A stretch of DNA of 64,000 nt. Source: Duganella sp. 1411. GTDB lineage: Bacteria > Pseudomonadota > Gammaproteobacteria > Burkholderiales > Burkholderiaceae_D. Position 1 is the first letter of the stretch, and each line of letters begins with the position of its first letter. Below, piece after piece: positions 37,235-45,343 of this stretch. The position numbers and the translations under genes are program-made. Below the pieces are notes generated by a model. That model was not told the origin of the DNA and ran no database searches. It was given only the letters and a program-made list of their open reading frames with translations. Location: positions 1,178,001-1,242,000 of the forward strand of contig NZ_JAFICD010000001.1 of NCBI RefSeq assembly GCF_017833525.1, given 5' to 3'.

Positions 37235-38374
37235 ATGACATCACCAGCAAACAACATCCTGATCATCGGCGGCGGCTTTTCCGGCATGTCGGCCGCCATC
37301 CAGCTGCGCAAGCTGGGCGTGGCCGTCGAGGTGGCCGAGATCGATCCGGGCTGGCGCTCCTACGGCGCCGGCATCAGCCTGGGCGGCGCCACGCTGCGCG
37401 CCTTCAAGACGCTGGGCATCCTCGACCAGTTCCTGGAGCACGGCGCGGCCGCCGACGGCGTCGACCTGCTGCTGCCGCACGGCCAGCACCTGGCCACGTT
37501 GCCGACGCCACGCCTGGCCGGCGACGACGTGCCCGGGGGCGGCGCCATCATGCGCCCGGTGCTGGCCAAGATCCTGGCCGACGCCACCATCGCCAGCGGC
37601 GCCAAGGTGCGCCTGGGCTGCACCTTCACCAGCCTGCGCCAGCACGCCGACGGCGTCGAAGTGAGCTTCACCGACGGCACCGTCGGCAATTACGACCTGG
37701 TCATCGGCGCCGACGGCCTGTATTCGAAGGTGCGCGAAACGCTGATGCCGGAGGCGCCCAAACCGCGCTACAGCGGCCAGTGCGTATGGCGCGCCGTGCT
37801 GCCGCGTCCAGCGGAAGTGGAACGGGCCATGATGTGGGTCGGGCCGAAGATCAAGACCGGCGTCAATCCGGTCTCGCGCGACCGCATGTACCTGTTCGTG
37901 ACCGAGGACCGCGCCGACAACGTGCAGATCGATCCGGCCAGATTCACCGACATGCTGACCGACCTGCTGGTACCCTTCGCGGCGCCGCTGATGCAGCAGT
38001 GCCGCGCGCAGTTGCAGCAGATGGGCGCCGACGCGCAGATCGTCTACCGGCCGCTGGAAGCCTTGCTGATCCCGCAACCGTGGCACCGCGGCCGCGTGGT
38101 GCTGATTGGCGACACCGTCCATGCGACCACGCCGCACATGGCCTCCGGCGCCTGCATCGGCATCGAGGACGCCATCGTGCTGGCCGACGAGTTGGACGGC
38201 GCCGACACCATCGAGCAGGCGCTGGCCGGCTTCGAGGCGCGGCGCTGGGAACGCTGCCGCATGGTGGTGGAAAATTCGAGCCGGCTGGGCGAGATCGAAA
38301 TCGCCGGCGGCGACAAGGCCGAACATTCGCGCATCATGCACGCCACCCACATGGCCCTCGCGGCGCCGATCTGA
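37235..38374 (+). CDS. FAD-dependent aromatic monooxygenase (FdeE-like candidate)
   Basis: A 379-residue class A flavoprotein hydroxylase. ADP-binding GxGxxG is ILIIGGGFSGMSAAIQL; DLVIGADGLYSKVR is the DG motif; VVLIGDTVHATTPHMASGA is the GD motif that contacts the ribityl chain and also closes the active site. Such enzymes hydroxylate activated phenols using NAD(P)H and oxygen. In the Herbaspirillum fde operon the corresponding enzyme is reported to hydroxylate the A ring of naringenin before extradiol cleavage (recalled, not checked). Context here (VOC dioxygenase, hydrolase, NodD-like LysR) supports the same role. Overall confidence is high for family, moderate for substrate. Confidence 0.85.
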   Translation: MTSPANNILIIGGGFSGMSAAIQLRKLGVAVEVAEIDPGWRSYGAGISLGGATLRAFKTLGILDQFLEHGAAADGVDLLLPHGQHLATLPTPRLAGDDVPGGGAIMRPVLAKILADATIASGAKVRLGCTFTSLRQHADGVEVSFTDGTVGNYDLVIGADGLYSKVRETLMPEAPKPRYSGQCVWRAVLPRPAEVERAMMWVGPKIKTGVNPVSRDRMYLFVTEDRADNVQIDPARFTDMLTDLLVPFAAPLMQQCRAQLQQMGADAQIVYRPLEALLIPQPWHRGRVVLIGDTVHATTPHMASGACIGIEDAIVLADELDGADTIEQALAGFEARRWERCRMVVENSSRLGEIEIAGGDKAEHSRIMHATHMALAAPI

Positions 38375-38390
38375 GCGCCGGGAGCCCGCC

Positions 38391-39542
38391 ATGAACAACT
38401 TCAACGAGCGCGCCGAGCGCTGGCCCGGCCGCGTCGCGCTGGTGGTAGCGCACTGCGCCGGGATGGTCGACCTGGTCGCGCTGCCGGTATGGGTCGGCGC
38501 GCTGATCGCCGGCTACGGCCTCGATCCGCAGCGGGCCGGCGCGCTGGCCACGCTGTTCCTGCTGGGCGCCGTCGCCAGCAGCCTGGTTTGCGCGCCGCGC
38601 TTCCACCGGCTGCGCAGCGGCGCGGTCGCCGTGGGCGGCTTCACGCTGGCCGCCGCCGCCTTCGCCGGCGTCTCCGCCACCCACGACTACGCGCTGATGG
38701 CGCTGTTGCACGCGCTGGCCGGCGCGGCGGCCGGCGCGGCGCTCAGCATGACCCACGGGACCATCGGCCGTTGCCGCAATCCGCACCGCATGTTCGCGCT
38801 GGCCGGCATGGGGCTGGGCGTGTTCGCCATCGTCTTCCTCGGCTCGATGCCGGGTTTGATCGCCACCCAGGGCGGGCCGGTGCTGTTCCGCGTCTTCGCC
38901 GGCGTGATGGTGGTGGCCGCGCTGGTGTCGGCGCTGGCGTTTCCGTCGGCCGTCGCCGACACCGAAGTCAGGACCGCCAACGCCGCGCCGATCGCGCCGG
39001 CCGTCTGGTTCGCGGCGTTCGGCATTGGCTGCATGGGCCTGGTGCAGGCGATGATGTTCAGCTTTTTGGAGCGCATCGGCGCCGATCGCGGCTTCGCGCC
39101 GGGCGCCGTCACCGGCGTGCTGATCGCGCTCGGCTTCGTCAACCTGTTCCCGGCGCCGCTGGCGGCGCTGCTGGAGCGGCGCTGGCCCGCGCATCTGGTG
39201 GTGCTGGCCGGCCCCGTGCTGCAGGCGGCCCTGGCGCTGACCATCGCCGCCAGCAGCAGCTACGCGGCCTACGCCGGCGCCGGCGCCGTGTTCGCGGCGG
39301 TGATGATCTTCACCCACACCTTCGCCTTCGGCCTGGTGGCGCAACTCGACGCCGGCGGCCGCGCGCTGTCGGCCACGCCGGCCATGCTGATGGTGGGTGC
39401 CGCCATCGGCCCGGTGCTGGGCGGCACCCTGGTCAAGAGCGCCGGTTACGGCATGCTCGGCGCCGCCGCCGCGCTGATCGGCTGCGTGTCCGTTTTCTGT
39501 TTCGCCCAGGCCGGCCGCCGTCGCGTGGCCGTGCCATCCTGA
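38391..39542 (+). CDS. MFS transporter
   Basis: A 383-residue inner-membrane protein with 11-12 hydrophobic segments. The loop after TM2/TM3 carries APRFHRLRSG. TM1 contains AHCAGMVDLVALPVWVG, and later segments include GLVQAMMFSFLERIGADRG and ATPAMLMVGAAIGPVLGGTL. The arrangement is that of a small MFS permease, probably for an aromatic or an acid intermediate. It sits between the monooxygenase (16-bp gap) and the cupin gene (18-bp gap). Substrate and direction unknown. Confidence 0.8.
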   Translation: MNNFNERAERWPGRVALVVAHCAGMVDLVALPVWVGALIAGYGLDPQRAGALATLFLLGAVASSLVCAPRFHRLRSGAVAVGGFTLAAAAFAGVSATHDYALMALLHALAGAAAGAALSMTHGTIGRCRNPHRMFALAGMGLGVFAIVFLGSMPGLIATQGGPVLFRVFAGVMVVAALVSALAFPSAVADTEVRTANAAPIAPAVWFAAFGIGCMGLVQAMMFSFLERIGADRGFAPGAVTGVLIALGFVNLFPAPLAALLERRWPAHLVVLAGPVLQAALALTIAASSSYAAYAGAGAVFAAVMIFTHTFAFGLVAQLDAGGRALSATPAMLMVGAAIGPVLGGTLVKSAGYGMLGAAAALIGCVSVFCFAQAGRRRVAVPS

Positions 39543-39560
39543 TCCCCCCATAGGAGTAGC

Positions 39561-40163
39561 ATGATGTCCCTGCCCCCGATACACCGCGTCGTCACCGGCC
39601 ATGACGCCGCCGGAAAAGCCATCGTCGCCAGCGACGGCGCCCTGCCCACCGTGATCGAACTGGCGGCCATTCCCGGCACCGTGTTCCATGAGGTGTGGAG
39701 CACCGCCGCCACCCCGGCGCCGGCCGACAACGGCGCCGACCCGACGCTTGGCGCGCTGGTGCTGCCACCGCCCGCCAACGGCACGCGCATGCGCTTTGTC
39801 GACATCCCGCCCGATACCGACGACTTTCTCGCCAACGGCGCGGCGCGCATGCACGACGCCTTCACCCAGGCCGGCGACGCCGCCGCGTCGACCGTCGCCG
39901 CCGATTCGCCGCACCCGCTGATGCACCGCACCGAGTCGGTCGACTACGGCGTCGTCATCGAGGGCGAGATGACGCTGGTGCTCGACGACTCGCAGGTGCT
40001 GCTCAAACCCGGCAGCGTGGTGATCCAGCGCGGCACCAACCACGCCTGGGCCAACCGTTCGGACCGGCCCTGCCGCATGCTATTCGTGCTGGTCGACGCC
40101 ACCTACGATCCGGCCATCGCCGCCGCCCTGGCCCTGCCGTCATCCATCTGGAAAAAAACATGA
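39561..40163 (+). CDS. Cupin-domain protein
   Basis: A 200-residue protein with one C-terminal cupin: HRTESVDYGVVIEGEMTLVL carries the first motif and LLKPGSVVIQRGTNHAWAN the second, with histidines able to hold a metal. The N-terminal ~100 residues (VFHEVWSTAA, RMRFVDIPPDTD) are typical of the cupins of fde-like operons. The role may be isomerisation, decarboxylation or binding of a ring-fission product. Two adjacent ATGs (39561 and 39564) follow a TAGGAG site. It overlaps the FAH-family gene by ATGA. Confidence 0.8.
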   Translation: MMSLPPIHRVVTGHDAAGKAIVASDGALPTVIELAAIPGTVFHEVWSTAATPAPADNGADPTLGALVLPPPANGTRMRFVDIPPDTDDFLANGAARMHDAFTQAGDAAASTVAADSPHPLMHRTESVDYGVVIEGEMTLVLDDSQVLLKPGSVVIQRGTNHAWANRSDRPCRMLFVLVDATYDPAIAAALALPSSIWKKT

Positions 40164-41149
40164 AATTCGCCACCCTGCAAGACCACACCCTCGACGGACG
40201 CCTGCTGATCGTCTCGCGCGATCTGACCGCCTGCGTCGAAGCCGGCGACATCGCGCCGACCCTGCTGCACGCGCTGCAGCACTGGGCCGACGTCGAGGAT
40301 GCGCTGCGCCGGCGCTATGAGGCGCTCAACGCCGGACGCCTGGAAAGCCAACCCTTCGATCCGCGCCGCTGCGCCGCGCCGCTGCCGCGCAGCCCCCAGT
40401 GGTGCGACGGCTCGGCCTTCCTCAACCACGCCAACCTGATGGAAAAAGCCTTCGGCACGCCGCCGATTCCGGACCTGGACACGATACCGCTGATGTACCA
40501 GGGCGCCAGCGACGACTTCCTCGGCCCGCACGACGACGTGCCGATGCCCAGCGAGACCGACGGCATCGACTTCGAGGGCGAGTTCGGCGTCATCGTCGAC
40601 GCGGTCGCGATGGGCAGCGGCGCCGACCAGGCGCTGGACGCGGTGCGGCTGGTGGTGCAGCTCAACGACTGGAGCTTGCGCGCGATGGGCCCGCGCGAAA
40701 TGCGCACCGGCTTCGGCTTCCTGCAGGCCAAGCCGTCGACCAGCTTCGCGCCGGTCGCCGTCACCCCGGATGAACTGGGCAACGGCTGGTCGGATGGCCG
40801 CGTGCACCTGCAACTGGAAGTGTCCTGGAACGACGCGCCCTTCGGCCGCCCCGACGGCGGCGAAATGAGCTTCGGCTTCGGCGAGTTGATCGCGCACGCG
40901 GCGCGCACCCGGCGTCTCAAGGCCGGCACCATCATCGGCACCGGCACCGTCTCCAATGTCAGCCGGCAGGCCGGTTCCGCCTGCATCGCCGAGCGGCGGG
41001 TGATCGAGATGATCGACCAAGGCGAAGCGCGCACCGGCTTCATGCGCTTTGGCGACCGGGTACGGATGGAGGCGCGCTGGCCGGGCGCCGGCGCCGGACC
41101 GTTTGGCGTCATCGAACAAACCGTGGTGCGGGCGGAGCGGCCGGCATGA
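40160..41149 (+). CDS. Fumarylacetoacetate hydrolase-family protein
   Basis: A 329-residue enzyme. Metal-binding acid residues appear in DFEGEFGVIVD (ExE pattern) and the downstream QLNDWSLRAM (Asp). GSGTVSN-like GTGTVSN, and RFGDRVRMEA are the conserved end of the FAH fold. Family members hydrolyse acyl-pyruvates, hydrate or decarboxylate 2-hydroxy-dienoates. In this operon it would process the product released by the alpha/beta hydrolase. It is coupled to both neighbours by four-base overlaps. Confidence 0.85.
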   Translation: MKFATLQDHTLDGRLLIVSRDLTACVEAGDIAPTLLHALQHWADVEDALRRRYEALNAGRLESQPFDPRRCAAPLPRSPQWCDGSAFLNHANLMEKAFGTPPIPDLDTIPLMYQGASDDFLGPHDDVPMPSETDGIDFEGEFGVIVDAVAMGSGADQALDAVRLVVQLNDWSLRAMGPREMRTGFGFLQAKPSTSFAPVAVTPDELGNGWSDGRVHLQLEVSWNDAPFGRPDGGEMSFGFGELIAHAARTRRLKAGTIIGTGTVSNVSRQAGSACIAERRVIEMIDQGEARTGFMRFGDRVRMEARWPGAGAGPFGVIEQTVVRAERPA

Positions 41150-42099
41150 CGGCCCCTGCTCCGCTGAAGCATACGGTGATCACCGGCGCCGATGGATTCG
41201 TCGGCCGCGCGCTGGTGGCGCGCTTGCGCGACGATCCCCGGCAGCGCCTGACGCTGATCGACCAGCGCTTCGACCAACCGCCAACCGCTCCGCACATCCG
41301 CCAGGTGTGCGGCTCGTTCGGCGACGACGCCGTGTTGGACCAGGTGTTGGAGCAACCGGCCGACACCGTATTCCACCTGGCGAGCGTGCCCGGCTCGCTG
41401 GCCGAGCGCGAGCACGCCCTCGGTTATCAAGTGAACCTGCTGGCGACGTTGACGCTGGCGCATCGGCTGGCCGCGCAGGGTCGCAAGACAGGCAGTCCTG
41501 CGCGGCTGGTGTTCGCCAGCTCGGTCGCGGTCTATGGCCCGCTCGGCGCGGACCCGGTGCGCGAGGATCAACCGGCCCGGCCGGCGACCAGCTACGGCGC
41601 CCACAAGCTGATGGCGGAAATCGAACTTGCCGATTTGAGCCGGCGCGGGGAACTCGACGCGGTCAGCCTGCGCCTGCCAGGCATCGTCGCCCGGCCAGTC
41701 AGCGAATCGGGCCACGGCTCGGCATTCATGAGCCTTGTGATGCACCGTCTGGCCGCCGGCCAGCCCTACGTGTGCCCGGTGCCGGCGGATGCCACCGCGT
41801 GGTGGATGTCGCTGCCGTGCTGCGTCGACAACCTGCAGCATGCGGCGCTCATGCCGACAGCCGGCGCGCCGGCCTCGCGCACCTGGCAGCTGCCCGTGCT
41901 GCATCTGAGTATGGAGCAGCTGCTGGCGGCGCTGGCGCGACGCTACGGGCCGCGCAGCCGCGCCTTGTGCACGCACGAGGAGAACGCCGCGATCACGGCG
42001 CTGTTCGGACGCTTTCCGCCGCTGCAAACGCCACTGGCGCTGGCCGCCGGATTCCGGCACGACGGCGACGCCGACCGCCTGGTCGCGGCGTCGGTGTGA
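41146..42099 (+). CDS. NAD-dependent epimerase/dehydratase-family protein (extended SDR)
   Basis: A 317-residue extended short-chain dehydrogenase. The dinucleotide motif is TGADGFVGRAL; the catalytic Tyr and Lys are in SYGAHKLMAE; VFASSVAVYG carries the active-site Ser. Its architecture resembles DenD-type D-erythronate dehydrogenases more than nucleotide-sugar epimerases. The role may be oxidation of a hydroxy-acid intermediate near the end of the pathway (inference). It overlaps the FAH gene (ATGA) and ends where the second LysR gene begins. Confidence 0.8.
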   Translation: MTAPAPLKHTVITGADGFVGRALVARLRDDPRQRLTLIDQRFDQPPTAPHIRQVCGSFGDDAVLDQVLEQPADTVFHLASVPGSLAEREHALGYQVNLLATLTLAHRLAAQGRKTGSPARLVFASSVAVYGPLGADPVREDQPARPATSYGAHKLMAEIELADLSRRGELDAVSLRLPGIVARPVSESGHGSAFMSLVMHRLAAGQPYVCPVPADATAWWMSLPCCVDNLQHAALMPTAGAPASRTWQLPVLHLSMEQLLAALARRYGPRSRALCTHEENAAITALFGRFPPLQTPLALAAGFRHDGDADRLVAASV

Positions 42100-42110
42100 A
42101 CCGCAGCTCC

Positions 42111-43034
42111 ATGGAAGCGCGCGCTAAAAATACGCAACCCGACCCGGCGATCATCGAGCAGCGCTGGCTGGTGTTCCTGCGCGTGGTGGCCGTCGGCAGT
42201 TTAAGCAAGGCGGCCGCCGCGCTCGACATGCCGCAGTCGATGGTCAGCCGTCATATCGCCCAGCTGGAACAACAATGCGGCGAGCGGCTGTTCCGGCGCA
42301 CCGGGCGAGGCGTGGTGCTGACCGAGGTCGGCGAGCAGCTGCTGCCCCGCATCGGCGAACTGGCCGCCGGCGCGGAACGCCTGGCCGACGATATCCGCAG
42401 CGTGCGCGGCCAGCCGGTCGGCGAGGTCATGGTCGGCCTGCTGCCGTCGGCCGTCGGCCGTCTGGCGGGGCCGCTGTTCGCGGCGGCGCGCGCGCAAATG
42501 CCCGGCGTGCGCCTGCACCTGTCCGAGGGCGCCAGCGCCCAACTGGACGAACACCTGCGCGAAGGCCGGCTCGATATGGCCGTGGTGCTGCGCGAGGACG
42601 GCGACCGCGCCGACGACGAGGATGTGCTCGCGCGCTTGGCGTTGCACGTCGTCGGGCCCGCCGGCGACCCGCTGCTGGCGCACGGGGAGCTGCCCTTCGC
42701 CGCGCTGGCGGGCCTGCCGCTGGTGGTGCCGGGCCGCCCGCACCTGCTGCGCGCGCGCCTCGACCGGCTGGGCGCCGAACACGCGCTGCCGCTCAACGTG
42801 GCGGTGGAAGTCGATTCGGTGCGGCTGCAATATGAGGTCGCCGCCGCCGGCGGAGGCTATGCCATCGCCGCCGCGCCGCCGGCCGGCATGGATCGGCGCC
42901 TGGCGGCGGCGCGCATCGTCTCGCCGGAGCTGGAGCGGTACGTGGTGCTGGCCGTCTCGCCGCGCCGTCCGCATACGCGCGCGTCGCGCGAGGTGCGGCG
43001 CGTGATCTGCCGCCTGGCGCCCTCTTTCACCTGA
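42111..43034 (+). CDS. LysR-family regulator at operon end
   Basis: A 307-residue regulator. The HTH is SLSKAAAALDMPQSMVSRHI, followed by the usual linker helix (LEQQCGERLFRRTGRG) and a co-inducer domain of RBS-fold type (VGEVMVGLLPSAVGRLAGPL). It is of the general CysB/CbbR-like group, not NodD-like, so it is distinct from the regulator at 27040-27987. A GTG at 42096 overlapping the SDR stop (GTGA) is an alternative start that adds five residues. Neither start has an obvious ribosome-binding site. It may control the downstream module at 43274-47559 (inference). Confidence 0.8.
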   Translation: MEARAKNTQPDPAIIEQRWLVFLRVVAVGSLSKAAAALDMPQSMVSRHIAQLEQQCGERLFRRTGRGVVLTEVGEQLLPRIGELAAGAERLADDIRSVRGQPVGEVMVGLLPSAVGRLAGPLFAAARAQMPGVRLHLSEGASAQLDEHLREGRLDMAVVLREDGDRADDEDVLARLALHVVGPAGDPLLAHGELPFAALAGLPLVVPGRPHLLRARLDRLGAEHALPLNVAVEVDSVRLQYEVAAAGGGYAIAAAPPAGMDRRLAAARIVSPELERYVVLAVSPRRPHTRASREVRRVICRLAPSFT

Positions 43035-43057
43035 ATTTCCGTGATTGGTGGGTTTCG

Positions 43058-43142
43058 TAGGGCGGATTAGCGCGCAGCGCGTAATCCGCCATGAGCCGCC
43101 GACGGAGCCTGGCGGATTACGCTGCGCTAATCCGCCCTACGT
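43058..43142. repeat. Palindromic intergenic repeat, copy 2
   Basis: The same unit as at 13091-13187: GTAGGGCGGATTA...TAATCCGCC followed by GGCGGATTACGCTGCGCTAA and CCGCCCTACG. The outer ends (GTAGGGCGGATTA and TAATCCGCCCTAC) also pair with each other, giving a larger hairpin. It lies between the LysR stop and the ornithine-cyclodeaminase-family gene, dividing the two catabolic modules. Confidence 0.8.
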
Positions 43143-43273
43143 GATCGACGTGATCAACGCGATCGACGTGGCCAGCCATCGACAATGAGCATAGCTGCTT
43201 TCCCTAACCGGTGGTTCCTCGCGCGGATGACGGCTCGTATAGTCGAAGGCATCCAAACCACGGGGCCCGCGCC

Positions 43274-44281
43274 ATGTCCGAACCAGTCAGCACCACCATT
43301 CCTCCCACCCTGTTCCTGTCCGACGCCGACGTTGCGTCGCTGGCCGATTGGGGCGCCGCCGTCGCCGCGCTGGCCGACGCCTACGCCCGTCCGGTGTCCG
43401 ACGCCATGGTGCCGCCGCGCTCCATGGCGCGCGGCGACGGCCACTGGTTGCGCAGCCTGACGGCGGTCTCGCCGTCGGGCGGCCACCTCGGCTGCAAACT
43501 GATCGCGGCCTCCACCCGCGCCCGGCGCGCCAGCTACCTGATCTCGCTGTTCGACCAGGAGACCACGGCGCTGGCCGCGCTGATCGACGGCAACCGCGTG
43601 ACCGGCCTGCGCACCGCCGCCACGGCCACGCTGGCGGTCGACCTGCTGGCGCCCCTGCGGCCGCTACGGGTGGCGGTGATCGGCTCGGGCTTCGAGGCGC
43701 GCGGCGCGCTGGACTGCCTGCGCACGGTGCGCACGGTGCAATCGGTGCGTGTCTACAGCCCGACCCCCGCGAGCCGCGAGCGCTTCGCCGACAGCTTCCG
43801 CCCGGACCTCGACATCACGACCGTCGCCAGCGCCCAGGAGGCGGTGCGCGAGGCCGACGTCGTTCTGTGCGCGGCGCGCAGCCGGGATGAATCGCCGGTG
43901 CTGCGCGGCGCCTGGCTGCCGGCCGGCTGCACCGTCGTCTCGCTGGGATCGACCCTGCCGGAGCAGCGCGAGGTCGACGAGGAGACGCTGGCGCGCGCCG
44001 CCTGCATCGTCGCCGACATGCCCGACGAGGTCGAGCACGACACCGGCGACGCCATCGCCGCCACCCGCGCCGGCGTCCACCTGCCGGACAAGCTGGTGTC
44101 GCTGGCGGCGCTGGCCGCCGGCGCCGTCACGCCGCGCCGCGCGGAACGCGACATCGTCGTCTACAAATCGGTGGGCTCGGCGCTGCAGGACGTGGTCATC
44201 GCCGAGATGCTGTTGGCGCTGGCCCGGGAGCGCGCGATCGGCACGCCGCTGGCCGCCAGCATCGCGCCCGTCTCCAAATAA
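43274..44281 (+). CDS. Ornithine cyclodeaminase/mu-crystallin-family protein
   Basis: A 335-residue NAD(P)-binding protein. The Rossmann motif is VAVIGSGFEARGALDCL; the family fingerprints PPRSMARGDGHWLRSL, IDGNRVTGLRTAATATLAVD (read to TAATA), and ADVVLCAARS follow in order. Members act on amino acids or imino acids as cyclodeaminases, ketimine reductases or dehydrogenases. It opens the second module, 41 bp ahead of the DapA-family gene. The link to aromatic breakdown is by context only. The promoter region of 130 bp before it contains a GATCGACGTG direct repeat but no clear -35/-10. Confidence 0.8.
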   Translation: MSEPVSTTIPPTLFLSDADVASLADWGAAVAALADAYARPVSDAMVPPRSMARGDGHWLRSLTAVSPSGGHLGCKLIAASTRARRASYLISLFDQETTALAALIDGNRVTGLRTAATATLAVDLLAPLRPLRVAVIGSGFEARGALDCLRTVRTVQSVRVYSPTPASRERFADSFRPDLDITTVASAQEAVREADVVLCAARSRDESPVLRGAWLPAGCTVVSLGSTLPEQREVDEETLARAACIVADMPDEVEHDTGDAIAATRAGVHLPDKLVSLAALAAGAVTPRRAERDIVVYKSVGSALQDVVIAEMLLALARERAIGTPLAASIAPVSK

Positions 44282-44322
44282 TTTTCCATCCATCGCATCA
44301 CGCACCACCTATAGGAGCCATC

Positions 44323-45333
44323 ATGGCCGGTTACACCAAAAAAGAAGCCCGCGACTGGGCACGCGAACGCCTGCAAGGCGTGGCCAACGTCATCATCCCG
44401 ACGATGACGTCCGATTTCAAACACCTCAACGAAGCGGCGGTGCGCCACGACGTCGACACCACCATCGGCCACGGCTTCGTCGGCACGCTGACCTGCTCCG
44501 AAGTGGCCATCACGCTCGACCAGTACGAGCAGTTCGTGCGGGTCGCCGTCGACCAGGCGGCCGGCCGCATTTTCATCGTCCACCACGCGGTGTTCAACAC
44601 GCTGGAGGACAACATCGAAGCGCTCAAGGTGGCCGAGGCGGCCGGCGCGGAACTGGTGCTGCTCGGCTATCCGCCGTACTTCTATCCGAAGTCGATGGAG
44701 GACGTCTACAACTACACCAAGGCCCTGTGCGACGCCACCGACCTGGCGGTGATGCTGTTCCCGATTCCGACCTGGGGCTTCGGCCGGCTCGATCCGTCGG
44801 ACATGTCGCTGCCGCTGCTGCGCCGCCTGATCGACGATTGCCCGAACGTGGCGGCGATCAAGGCCGAAGGTGGCGCGCCGCACATCATGGCGGCGATCGA
44901 GGTGCACCGCGCCTTCCACAAGGAGGTGGTGATCTCGTCGCCGATGGAGCACGAATACGTGCCGCTGGCGCAGTTGATCCCGATCCCCTTCTGCGGCACC
45001 AATTATTCGGCCTTCTACGGCCCGGTGCTGCCGAAGGTGTACAAGTTGATCCAGGAAGGCCGCTTCGACGAGGCGACGGCGATCTTCTACCAGCTTGACG
45101 CCGCGCGCAAGGCCTTCGGCAGCGTGCCGCAGGCGGGCAATGGCCTGATCAACCGCATGATGTGGAAGTACGAGGGCTGGCTGCAAGGCTACAACGGCGG
45201 CCCGCTGCGCCATCCGACGGCGCGCGTGTACTCGCGCGACATGGTGGCCCTGCGCCGTGGCCAGGAAGCCTCCGGCCTGAATCCCACCGCCGATGCCGAC
45301 GAGGCGTTCTTCGTCGGCCGCAATCCACGCTAA
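44323..45333 (+). CDS. DapA-family aldolase/dehydratase
   Basis: A 336-residue class I aldolase-type TIM barrel. Lys180 in AAIKAEGG is the Schiff-base lysine; LGYPPYFYP carries the conserved Tyr region; FVGTLTCSEVAITLD replaces the usual GTTGE motif with GTLTCSE. Relatives in aromatic clusters are hydratase-aldolases such as NahE and PhdJ, while others are sugar-acid dehydratases. With the aldehyde dehydrogenase ten bases downstream, a retro-aldol step releasing an aldehyde that is then oxidised is plausible. Confidence 0.85.
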   Translation: MAGYTKKEARDWARERLQGVANVIIPTMTSDFKHLNEAAVRHDVDTTIGHGFVGTLTCSEVAITLDQYEQFVRVAVDQAAGRIFIVHHAVFNTLEDNIEALKVAEAAGAELVLLGYPPYFYPKSMEDVYNYTKALCDATDLAVMLFPIPTWGFGRLDPSDMSLPLLRRLIDDCPNVAAIKAEGGAPHIMAAIEVHRAFHKEVVISSPMEHEYVPLAQLIPIPFCGTNYSAFYGPVLPKVYKLIQEGRFDEATAIFYQLDAARKAFGSVPQAGNGLINRMMWKYEGWLQGYNGGPLRHPTARVYSRDMVALRRGQEASGLNPTADADEAFFVGRNPR

Positions 45334-45343
45334 AGGACCAGCG

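Noticed and set aside
43143..43175. Direct repeat GATCGACGTG before the OCD-family gene, considered as a second nod-box-like site.
   Set aside because: The ATC-N9-GAT core and the AATCAATTTTAC block are both absent; probably simple repeat sequence next to the palindromic element.
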